Shown here piece after piece: positions 1 to 6,106 of a DNA stretch of 9,325 bases. Position 1 is the first letter of the stretch. Each line of letters starts with the position of its first letter. The notes beneath the pieces were generated by a model that saw nothing but the letters and a program-made list of their open reading frames with translations, was not told the origin of the DNA and made no database searches. Both the position numbers and the translations under genes were made by a program. Origin of the DNA: Zoogloeaceae bacterium (GTDB lineage: Bacteria; Pseudomonadota; Gammaproteobacteria; Burkholderiales; Rhodocyclaceae); contig JAIRLE010000035.1 of the NCBI GenBank assembly GCA_031259605.1, positions 1 to 9,325 of the forward strand. The letters run 5' to 3'.

Positions 1-128
1 GAAAGGCGCGAAGGTTGAGACCCCGGCCGCGGCCGGGGTTTCGACCGCAGCCATTCTCGAGGGGAGAGAAACCCCTTCCCAATGGAGTTGGACCGACAGC
101 CCTGAAGGGCTGTCGCTGAGTTTTGCTG
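1..128 (-). repeat. Multi-hairpin interspersed repeat, copy 1 (inverted, cut by window edge)
   Basis: Read on the minus strand, this stretch matches the copies at 2511-2680 and 4547-4719 from their left edge (CAGCAA...) to the segment ending CTTCGCGCCTTTC; the remainder lies beyond the left edge of the window. It carries the same three palindromes. Hairpin A is at 94-115, with arms CGACAGCCC and GGGCTGTCG and a perfect 9-bp stem. Hairpin B is at 51-85, with outer arms CCATT/AATGG, an inner GGGG/CCCC stem and mismatches between. Hairpin C is at 17-42, a GC-rich stem with one imperfect pair. Unlike the other copies, the left edge reads CAG where they have the TAG stop codon, and no gene ends here. 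No transposase or obvious terminal duplication is visible. The function is unknown. Confidence 0.85.
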
Positions 129-295
129 AAAAGTGGAGGATATTCCGCCAAAAACGGGGACGCGGCGACGTGGCAATCCATGCGGCACCCCAGGTTGCTT
201 TGCCGCGCGCGCCGCATGCCGCCGCCAGATTATTGCTTTTGCGCGGCGTGAACGTGCGAAAATCCGGGCAATCATGATTCTCGAATGGCTGACAA
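129..295 (+). other. uvrD leader region with two tiny upstream reading frames
   Basis: This non-coding stretch lies between the repeat and the helicase start. No convincing sigma-70 promoter pair is visible. Two very short frames abut the uvrD start. One is ATG at 274 running to TGA at 304-306 (10 codons, crossing the uvrD ATG). The other is ATG at 285 running to TGA at 297-299 (4 codons), whose stop overlaps the uvrD ATG as ATGA. Such an overlap is typical of translational coupling, and uvrD has no strong Shine-Dalgarno of its own, but the frames are short enough to be chance. Nothing else is recognised here. Confidence 0.3.
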
Positions 296-2524
296 ATGAT
301 CGCTGAAGCGCAGTCCGCAAGGACATTGACTGACCTGAACGAACCGCAGCAACGCGCCGTTGTCTTGCCCGTGACGCAGCCGCCGACGCATGGCCTGATC
401 CTGGCGGGGGCGGGGAGCGGCAAGACCAGGGTGCTCACGACCCGCATCGCCTGGTTGCTGGCGGGCGGGCAGGCAGGCGCGCATGAGATTCTGGCGGTTA
501 CGTTCACCAACAAGGCGGCGCGGGAGATGACCACCCGCCTGGCGGCGCAGACGGCGGTGAATGTGCGCGGTCTGTGGATCGGCACTTTTCACGGCCTGTG
601 CAATCGCCTGTTGCGTCTGCATCACCGCGAGGCGAATTTGCCGCAGACCTTTCAGATTCTCGATGTGACCGACCAGTTGGCGGCAATCAAGCGGCTCATG
701 AAAAACCTGGGTATCGACGACGAAAGCTATCCGCCGCGCGATATCCAGTATTTCATCAATGCGCACAAGGAAAAGGGCGTGCGCGCGGATGGCGTGGAAA
801 CCTGGGACGGCATCACGCGCCGGAAGGCGGAAATCTACGCGGAATACGAAGCGCAGTGCCAGCGCGAGGGCGTGGCGGATTTTGCCGAACTGCTGTTGCG
901 CGCCTACGAGCTTTTGTTCCGCCATGAGCCGTTGCGGACGCATTATCAACAACGTTTCCGGCATATCTTGGTCGATGAGTTCCAGGATACCAATCGTCTG
1001 CAATACGGCTGGCTGAAATTGCTGGCGGGCGGCGGGGCGGCGATGTTCGCGGTGGGCGACGACGACCAGAGCATCTACGCCTTCCGGGGCGCGGAAGTGG
1101 GCAACATGCGCGATTTCGAGCGCGATTTCGCGAATGCGCAAGTCATCCGCCTGGAGCAGAATTACCGCTCGCACGGGCATATCCTCGCCGCCGCCAACGC
1201 GCTGATCCAGCATAACCGCGAGCGGCTGGGCAAGGAATTATGGACGGACGCGGGCGCAGGCGAGCCGATTCGGGTGTATGAGGCGATGGGCGATCAGGAT
1301 GAGGCCGGTTTCGTGGCCGGCGAGGCGCGCGCCTTGATGGAAGAGGGAAGCGCTTGCAGCCAGATCGCCGTGCTCTACCGTTCCAATGCCCAGTCGCGGG
1401 TGCTGGAACACGAGTTTTTTGCGCGCGGCATCGCCTACCGGGTGTATGGCGGCCTGCGTTTTTTCGAGCGGCAGGAGATCAAGCACGCGCTTGCCTATCT
1501 GCGGCTCATCGCAAATCCGGATGACGATACCGCTTTCTTGCGCGTGGTGAATTTTCCCACGCGCGGCATTGGCGCGCGCAGCCTGGAAAACCTGCAAACC
1601 GGCGCGCGCCAGATCAACGCCAGCCTGTATGCCGCCGCCGCCTCGCTTTCCGGCAAGGCCGCCGTCACGGTGGGCGGCTTCGTGCGGCTGATTGAGCGGT
1701 TGCGCGCGGAAACCCTTGCGCTCTCCCTGCCGGAACAGATTGAGCATGTCATCGAGCACAGTGGTCTTGCCGGGCACTACCAGAACGAGAAGGAAGGACA
1801 GGAGCGGCTGGAAAACCTGGATGAACTCATTAACGCCGCCGCTGTTTTTGTCGCCAGCGAGGAAGTGAGCCGCGCCGAGGAAGCGGGTGGGGCGCTCCCG
1901 GCCTTTCTGGGCTATGCCACGCTGGAATCCGGCGAACACCAGGCGGGCGAAGGCGAGGAGGCGGTGCAGCTGATGACCGTCCACGCGGCCAAGGGACTGG
2001 AATTCGACGTGGTGTTCATTACCGGGCTGGAACAGGGCTTGTTCCCGCACGACAACGCCGCCTCGGATGCGCGCGGGCTGGAAGAAGAGCGTCGTCTGAT
2101 GTATGTCGCCATTACCCGCGCCCGCCGGCGGCTGTATCTTTCTTCGGCGCAGACCCGTATGTTGCACGGCCAGGTTCGCTACGCCACGCCTTCGCAGTTT
2201 CTCGCGGAATTGCCGCCCCAAAGCCTGAAACTGCTGTCGCGGCCAAGAAGCGCGCATGCGAACGCCGCTTTTTGGCGCGCGGGTTTTGCTCCGTTCCAGC
2301 GTCCGCCCGTTGTCGTCCGCGAACCAGCGGATTTTGCGCCGGAACTTCCCGGCGGACTGAAGCTGGGAATGAATGTGCGTCACGCCAGATTCGGCCTTGG
2401 CGTCATCATCGACGCCAAGGGCAGCGGCGAGGAAACCAGTGTGGAAGTGAATTTTGGCGGCGCGGGCATAAAATGGCTGGCGCTGGCCTACGCCAAACTG
2501 GAACCCGCCACAGCAAGAAATTAG
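296..2524 (+). CDS. uvrD: UvrD/PcrA-family ATP-dependent DNA helicase (DNA helicase II)
   Basis: This is a 742-residue superfamily 1A 3'-to-5' DNA helicase of the kind that removes UvrC-incised oligonucleotides in nucleotide excision repair and unwinds nicked DNA in mismatch repair. All SF1 motifs are visible: a Q-motif (LNEPQQRAV, about 14-22), Walker A GAGSGKT (38-44), motif Ia TFTNKAAREM (69-78), Walker B VDEFQDTN (226-233), motif III GDDDQSIYAFRGA (254-266), motif IV LEQNYRS (286-292), motif V from VQLMTVHAAKGLEF (557-570) and motif VI MYVAITRARR (602-611). The C-terminus (about 688-738) is the Tudor-like domain, with FGLGVI and GIKWLALAYAKLE matching the E. coli UvrD tail. Length is close to the E. 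coli protein (720). The last residues (ARN) and the TAG stop are encoded by repeat copy 2. The ATG at 296 is chosen because the helicase homology begins shortly after it. Rep or PcrA is the alternative name, but the Tudor-like tail favours UvrD. Confidence 0.95.
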   Translation: MIAEAQSARTLTDLNEPQQRAVVLPVTQPPTHGLILAGAGSGKTRVLTTRIAWLLAGGQAGAHEILAVTFTNKAAREMTTRLAAQTAVNVRGLWIGTFHGLCNRLLRLHHREANLPQTFQILDVTDQLAAIKRLMKNLGIDDESYPPRDIQYFINAHKEKGVRADGVETWDGITRRKAEIYAEYEAQCQREGVADFAELLLRAYELLFRHEPLRTHYQQRFRHILVDEFQDTNRLQYGWLKLLAGGGAAMFAVGDDDQSIYAFRGAEVGNMRDFERDFANAQVIRLEQNYRSHGHILAAANALIQHNRERLGKELWTDAGAGEPIRVYEAMGDQDEAGFVAGEARALMEEGSACSQIAVLYRSNAQSRVLEHEFFARGIAYRVYGGLRFFERQEIKHALAYLRLIANPDDDTAFLRVVNFPTRGIGARSLENLQTGARQINASLYAAAASLSGKAAVTVGGFVRLIERLRAETLALSLPEQIEHVIEHSGLAGHYQNEKEGQERLENLDELINAAAVFVASEEVSRAEEAGGALPAFLGYATLESGEHQAGEGEEAVQLMTVHAAKGLEFDVVFITGLEQGLFPHDNAASDARGLEEERRLMYVAITRARRRLYLSSAQTRMLHGQVRYATPSQFLAELPPQSLKLLSRPRSAHANAAFWRAGFAPFQRPPVVVREPADFAPELPGGLKLGMNVRHARFGLGVIIDAKGSGEETSVEVNFGGAGIKWLALAYAKLEPATARN

Positions 2525-2680
2525 CGGCAGCCCTTCAGGGCTGCCGGTCTAACTCCATTGGGAAGGGGTTTCTCTCCCCTCCCCAATGGCTACGGTCGAG
2601 ACCCCGGCCGAGGCCGGGGTCTCAACCTTCGCGCCTTTCTTACGGGCGGGTTTCAAACCGGAGTTGGTTTTACGATGAAA
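2511..2680 (+). repeat. Multi-hairpin interspersed repeat, copy 2 (uvrD to PP0621 junction)
   Basis: This is a 170-bp element that is directly repeated at 4547-4719 and inverted at 1-128. In order it contains: the last codons and TAG stop (2522-2524) of uvrD; hairpin A at 2525-2546 (arms CGGCAGCCC and GGGCTGCCG, loop TTCA), beginning the base after the stop; hairpin B at 2555-2589 (13 pairs with one A-C mismatch, loop of about 7 nt); hairpin C at 2598-2623 (11-bp perfect GC-rich stem, 4-nt loop); a conserved unpaired stretch CTTCGCGCCTTTCTTACGGG; a short palindrome GGTTTCAAACC; a GGAG ribosome-binding site; and ATGAAA, the start of the next gene. No U-tract follows any hairpin, so it is not a classical intrinsic terminator. 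The family is not recognised. Confidence 0.9.
2660..2663 (+). promoter_or_regulatory. Ribosome-binding site inside repeat copy 2
   Basis: GGAG lies 11 nt upstream of the ATG at 2675. Its presence, together with the hydrophobic N-terminus that follows, fixes the start of the small protein here. The same site and spacing recur ahead of pilR. Confidence 0.6.
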
Positions 2681-2902
2681 TTTCTGTTCATCCTGCTGCT
2701 GGCCTGGATTATCTGGCTTCTCCTGCGGCCTGCGCCGCAGCGGAAAATACCGCCTCATCCGCCGCGCGAGCGCGATGGCGAAAACATGATCCCCTGCGCC
2801 CATTGCGGTGTTTACGCGCTGGAGCGCGAAATGCTGCGCGCGAAAAATGGACGCTGTTACTGCTCCCCCGAGCACCGGGCGGCTGGGGAGAAAAACGCAT
2901 GA
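2675..2902 (+). CDS. Small membrane-anchored Cys-rich protein, PP0621-like
   Basis: This is a 75-residue protein of unknown function. Residues 2-18 form a very hydrophobic segment (KFLFILLLAWIIWLLL), which is either a membrane anchor or an uncleaved signal. A Pro/Arg-rich linker (about 19-36) leads to a small domain with C41-x2-C44 and C61-x-C63-x3-H67, a pattern that could bind one zinc ion. This resembles short PP0621-family proteins that often sit directly before pilS in betaproteobacteria (recalled family knowledge, not searched here). The stop TGA overlaps the pilS ATG as ATGA, so the two are probably translationally coupled and may act together at the inner membrane. The start lies in repeat copy 2. 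The frame stays open upstream through the repeat to a TTG at 2558, but only the ATG at 2675 has a ribosome-binding site. Confidence 0.8.
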   Translation: MKFLFILLLAWIIWLLLRPAPQRKIPPHPPRERDGENMIPCAHCGVYALEREMLRAKNGRCYCSPEHRAAGEKNA

Positions 2903-4560
2903 GCGCCCGCGGAAACTGGCTCAAGCACGGCTTTTCGTTCTTTGTGGAAAACGAAAAGAAACCGCAGTGGAACTCCTTTTGCATTTTCAACGCCTATCGG
3001 CTCATCCAGGCGTTCCTGATCGGCCTCATGTCCATCCTGCCCTGGGGCGATCCCCTGATTTCGTCGGAGTACGGCAATATCCACCTTGCCATTGGCGTCG
3101 AGACGACCTACATCGCCCTGACGGTTCTGAGCGCTCATCTTTCGCTGTCCTGGCGCAAGTTGTTCTATTTTCAGGTGACGGTACAGGCATTGATCGACGC
3201 CATTTGCATCAGCGCCATCATGTTCGCGCTGGGCGGGATGAAGAGCGGACTGGGCGGCCTGCTGCTGGTCTCCGTAGCCGGCTCCAGCCTGGTGACGCAG
3301 GGGCGGCTGGTGCTGTTTTACGCGGCGGTTTCCAGCATCTGCATCCTGCTGGCGGAATTTCTATCCGATTTCATGGCGTTTACACGCGGCAACGCTTATA
3401 TGGCGCAGTCTGGATTTTTGAGCCTGGGTTTTTTCGCCACCGCCATTTCCGCCTATCTTCTGCGGCAGCGCATTCTTTCCAATGCCGCCATTGCCCATCA
3501 GCGCAGCATCGAGCGCGATGATCAGATCGAAATCAGTCGGCAGATCACGAACCGCATGCAGGATGGCGTGTTGGTGGTCAATGGCGCGGGCGGCATCCTG
3601 AACAGCAATCCGCAGGCGCGCGACATCTTGGCGCGCGCCGATCTCGAAGGCGCGACGCTTGCCGACATCGTGCCCGCGCTGGCACACGGCTATCAGGATT
3701 GGCGCGCGCATCTGGCGCGCGACATGCTGGAATTCACCGGCGTTGGCGAACGGGAGATCGCGGCGCGTTTTGTGCCAACCCAAGCCAGCAACAACGCGGC
3801 GCTCATCTTTCTCGAAGACCTTGGCAAATTGCGGGAAACCGCGCAACAACTGAAACTCGCTTCCCTCGGTCAATTGACCGCCAGCATCGCGCATGAAATC
3901 CGCAACCCGCTGGCGGCCATCAGCCACGCCAGCGAATTGTTCATGGAAGAAGCCGACAACACGCCGCCGCCGCCTTTGCAGACGCGCCTCATCCGCATCG
4001 TGCGCGACAATACCCTGAGGCTGGAGCGCATCATCCAGGATGTGCTGGTGCTGGGACGCCAGCAGACGCGGCAATCCGGAGTGGCGACGGAGCGCGTGTT
4101 TATCCGGTCGTATCTCGAAGAATTCGCCCGTACCCTGCAAGCGCAGGAAGGTCTGGAGGAAGGCGTCATCCAGACGCGGGCGGACGAACCGGCGGAACTT
4201 TGCTTCAATCCCGAGCAGTTGCGGCAAGTGCTGTGGAATCTGGTGACGAATGCCCTGCGCTACGCCTCCCGCCAGCCGGGCGCGGTGCGGCTGGAAGTCA
4301 GGAGCCTCGACAAGGGCGTAGAATTGCATGTGCTCGATGACGGTCCCGGCATCGCCCACGAACTGCGCGATCAGATTTTCGATCCCTTTTTTACCACGTC
4401 GGTGCGCGGCACCGGGCTGGGACTGCATATCGCCCGCGAACTGTGCGCGGCAAACGGGGCGCGCCTTTCCCTGGGCGAAGGGCCGGGCGGACACTTCATT
4501 CTTTTGCAGGGCAAGGGCGATGCGCTGCCGCCTGCGAGGAAAGACGCAGCAAGAAATTAG
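2899..4560 (+). CDS. pilS: Membrane sensor histidine kinase PilS
   Basis: This is a 553-residue sensor kinase, partner of the PilR encoded next. In known systems PilS is an inner-membrane kinase that controls phosphorylation of PilR and thereby type IV pilin transcription. About six membrane segments occupy residues 30-190 (roughly 30-49, 60-84, 88-112, 117-133, 136-158, 170-190). A PAS-like region follows (about 210-310, starting near MQDGVLVV). The dimerisation/phosphoacceptor H-box contains His332 in HEIRNPLAA. The ATPase domain shows N447 and N451 (NLVTNALRYA), a G1 box DDGPGI (480-485), DPFF and a G2 box GTGLGL (504-509), so it looks catalytically intact. The start ATG overlaps the stop of the preceding small gene by 4 nt; an upstream open extension of the same frame has no kinase homology. 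The C-terminal ARN and TAG are supplied by repeat copy 3. The pilS name rests on domain order and adjacency to pilR. Confidence 0.9.
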   Translation: MSARGNWLKHGFSFFVENEKKPQWNSFCIFNAYRLIQAFLIGLMSILPWGDPLISSEYGNIHLAIGVETTYIALTVLSAHLSLSWRKLFYFQVTVQALIDAICISAIMFALGGMKSGLGGLLLVSVAGSSLVTQGRLVLFYAAVSSICILLAEFLSDFMAFTRGNAYMAQSGFLSLGFFATAISAYLLRQRILSNAAIAHQRSIERDDQIEISRQITNRMQDGVLVVNGAGGILNSNPQARDILARADLEGATLADIVPALAHGYQDWRAHLARDMLEFTGVGEREIAARFVPTQASNNAALIFLEDLGKLRETAQQLKLASLGQLTASIAHEIRNPLAAISHASELFMEEADNTPPPPLQTRLIRIVRDNTLRLERIIQDVLVLGRQQTRQSGVATERVFIRSYLEEFARTLQAQEGLEEGVIQTRADEPAELCFNPEQLRQVLWNLVTNALRYASRQPGAVRLEVRSLDKGVELHVLDDGPGIAHELRDQIFDPFFTTSVRGTGLGLHIARELCAANGARLSLGEGPGGHFILLQGKGDALPPARKDAARN

Positions 4561-4719
4561 CGGCAGCCCTTCAGGGCTGCTGGTCAAACTCCATTGGGAA
4601 GGGGTTTCTCTCCCCACAAGAATGGCTGCGGTCGAAACCCCGACCGTAAAAATGGGGTTCCAACCTTCGCGCCTTTCTTACGGGCGGGGTTTCAAACCGG
4701 AGTTAGTTTTACGATGAAA
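4547..4719 (+). repeat. Multi-hairpin interspersed repeat, copy 3 (pilS to pilR junction)
   Basis: This is a 173-bp direct copy of 2511-2680, closely similar by eye. It again begins inside the last codons of the upstream gene, includes its TAG stop (4558-4560), and ends with GGAG and the ATGAAA start of the downstream gene. Hairpin A (4561-4582) is kept, with one G-U wobble. Hairpin B (4591-4625) keeps CCATT/AATGG and GGGG/CCCC but has lost internal pairs. Hairpin C (4634-4661) is shortened, with GAAACCCC facing GGGGTTCC around a 12-nt A-rich loop. It separates two genes that are normally tightly linked. The +2 and +1 length differences from copy 2 sum to one codon. Confidence 0.9.
4699..4702 (+). 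promoter_or_regulatory. Ribosome-binding site inside repeat copy 3
   Basis: GGAG lies 11 nt before the pilR ATG at 4714, identical in sequence and spacing to the site in copy 2. It supports this ATG over the upstream in-frame TTG at 4594. Confidence 0.6.
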
Positions 4720-6060
4720 CACACTGAAAATCGCATCCTGGTCATCGACGACGAAGCCGACATCCGCGAACTCATCGAACTGACGCTGACGCGCATGGGT
4801 CTGGACGCCGATTGCGTCGGCTCCGTGGAGGAGGCGCTGGCGATGCTGAAGGGAAACCGCTATCAGCTCTGCCTCACCGACATGCGCCTGCCCGATGGCG
4901 ATGGTCTCGATATCGTGCGCCATATCGGCGAATCCGCGCTGGATACGCCAGTGGCGGTCATCACCGCCTACGGCAGCGCCGAAAACGCGGTTGCCGCCCT
5001 GAAAGTCGGCGCGTTTGATTACATTTCCAAGCCGGTCAGCCTCGATCAACTGCGCACACTGGTGAAATCCGCGCTGCGTTGCAATGACGACGAAAACGCG
5101 GACAAGGTGAAGGGCGGCGCGATGACCGTTGGCGTCTCGCCCGCGATGGCGCAGGTTTCCGCCCTGATTGCCAAGCTGGCGAAAAGCCAGGCGCCCATCT
5201 ACATTTCCGGCGAATCCGGCAGCGGCAAGGAACTGGCGGCGCGGCAGATTCACGCGCAGAGCGCGCGCGCCAAACAGCTTTTCGTGCCGGTGAATTGCGG
5301 CGCGATTCCCGAAAACCTGATGGAAAGCGAATTCTTCGGTTATCGCAAAGGCGCGTTTACTGGCGCGGATAGCGACCGCGAAGGCTTTTTCCAGGCGGCG
5401 CGCGGCGGTACGCTGTTTCTCGATGAAGTCGCGGATTTGCCGCTGCTGATGCAGGTCAAGCTGTTGCGCGCCATCCAGGAAAAAAAGGTGCGCAAGGTGG
5501 GCAGCACCGTCGAAGAACCCGTCGATGTCCGCATCATGTGCGCTACGCACAAGGACTTGCGCGATTGCGTGGAGAAGGGCGCTTTCCGTCAGGATTTGTA
5601 TTACCGCATCAACGTCATCGAATTGCGCATCCCGTCCCTGCGCGAGCGGCGCGAGGATATTCCGGCGCTGGTCGAATCCATCATGCGGCGGCTGACGGGC
5701 GGCGTGGGGCCGCGTCTCGACGCCTCCGCCTGGGCAGACCTTTCCACCTATACCTTCCCCGGCAATGTGCGCGAACTGGAGAACATCCTGGAGCGCGCCA
5801 CGGCGCTGTGTTCGGGTACGCTCATCGGCGCCGCCGATCTGCAATTGGGCGACGCCCGCCTCCCCGGTCTGGCCGCCGCTGGCGAAGACGCAGTGGTTCC
5901 CGGCACGGAAACCCTGGAAGACCTGCTCGACCGCGTGGAACGCAGCGCCATCCTTTCCGCGCTGGAACAAACCAAGGGCAACCGCACCGCCGCCGCCCGC
6001 GTCCTCGGCGTTTCCTTCCGCTCCCTGCGCTACCGCATGGATCGCCTGAACATGGAGTGA
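4714..6060 (+). CDS. pilR: Sigma-54-dependent response regulator PilR
   Basis: This is a 448-residue NtrC-type regulator. The receiver domain (about 6-120) has acidic residues D12/D13, phospho-acceptor D56 (LTDMRLPD), T84 and K106. The AAA+ sigma-54 interaction domain (about 138-365) has Walker A GESGSGKE (166-173), the sigma-54 contact loop GAFTGA (213-218), Walker B LFLDE (234-238) and FPGNVREL (348-355). A Fis-type helix-turn-helix ends the protein (about 405-445, NRTAAARVLGVSFRSLRYRM). All functional motifs are intact, so it should activate RpoN-dependent promoters, classically pilA, after phosphorylation by PilS. No pilin gene or sigma-54 target promoter was found in the window. Its start codon and ribosome-binding site are part of repeat copy 3. 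Other NtrC-like regulators share this architecture; the name depends on the adjacent PilS-like kinase. Confidence 0.93.
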   Translation: MKHTENRILVIDDEADIRELIELTLTRMGLDADCVGSVEEALAMLKGNRYQLCLTDMRLPDGDGLDIVRHIGESALDTPVAVITAYGSAENAVAALKVGAFDYISKPVSLDQLRTLVKSALRCNDDENADKVKGGAMTVGVSPAMAQVSALIAKLAKSQAPIYISGESGSGKELAARQIHAQSARAKQLFVPVNCGAIPENLMESEFFGYRKGAFTGADSDREGFFQAARGGTLFLDEVADLPLLMQVKLLRAIQEKKVRKVGSTVEEPVDVRIMCATHKDLRDCVEKGAFRQDLYYRINVIELRIPSLRERREDIPALVESIMRRLTGGVGPRLDASAWADLSTYTFPGNVRELENILERATALCSGTLIGAADLQLGDARLPGLAAAGEDAVVPGTETLEDLLDRVERSAILSALEQTKGNRTAAARVLGVSFRSLRYRMDRLNME

Positions 6061-6066
6061 GCGGGG

Positions 6067-6097
6067 CAAGCAAAAATCAGCGGCAGCCAGGCAGCCC
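6067..6097 (+). repeat. Possible decayed left end of the same repeat
   Basis: Seven nucleotides after the pilR TGA, the sequence reads GCAAGCAAAAATCAGCGGCAGCC, close to the left edge of the repeat (GCAAGAAATTAGCGGCAGCC). Hairpin A is then broken: AGGCAGCCCC follows instead of the TTCA loop and second arm. As in copy 1, it has CAG where the gene-ending copies have TAG. About 20 matching positions in a GC-rich context is modest evidence. Confidence 0.35.
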
Positions 6098-6106
6098 CGG
6101 TACGCG

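Noticed and set aside
1238..2383. Long minus-strand open frame opposite uvrD
   Set aside because: Shadow of the helicase gene, with low-complexity antisense composition.
2525..2623. Repeat hairpins as intrinsic transcription terminators
   Set aside because: None is followed by a U-rich tract on either strand, and genes continue in the same direction. Attenuation or mRNA stability roles remain possible.
2558..2674. TTG-initiated extension of the small Cys-rich protein through the repeat (also 4594-4713 for PilR)
   Set aside because: Homology begins at the ATG in each case, with a GGAG site correctly placed. The upstream residues are translated repeat sequence.
2272..2898. N-terminal extension of pilS reaching back through the repeat into uvrD
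   Set aside because: It overlaps uvrD and PP0621 in another frame and has no homology. The ATGA overlap at 2899 gives the natural start.
1..4719. CRISPR array
   Set aside because: The repeats are about 170 bp, far apart, in both orientations and flanked by genes; there are no short regular spacers or cas genes.
6061..6106. Bidirectional terminator between convergent pilR and the cyclase gene
   Set aside because: Only a loose GGGGC/GCCCC pairing is visible, without a compact stem or T-run.
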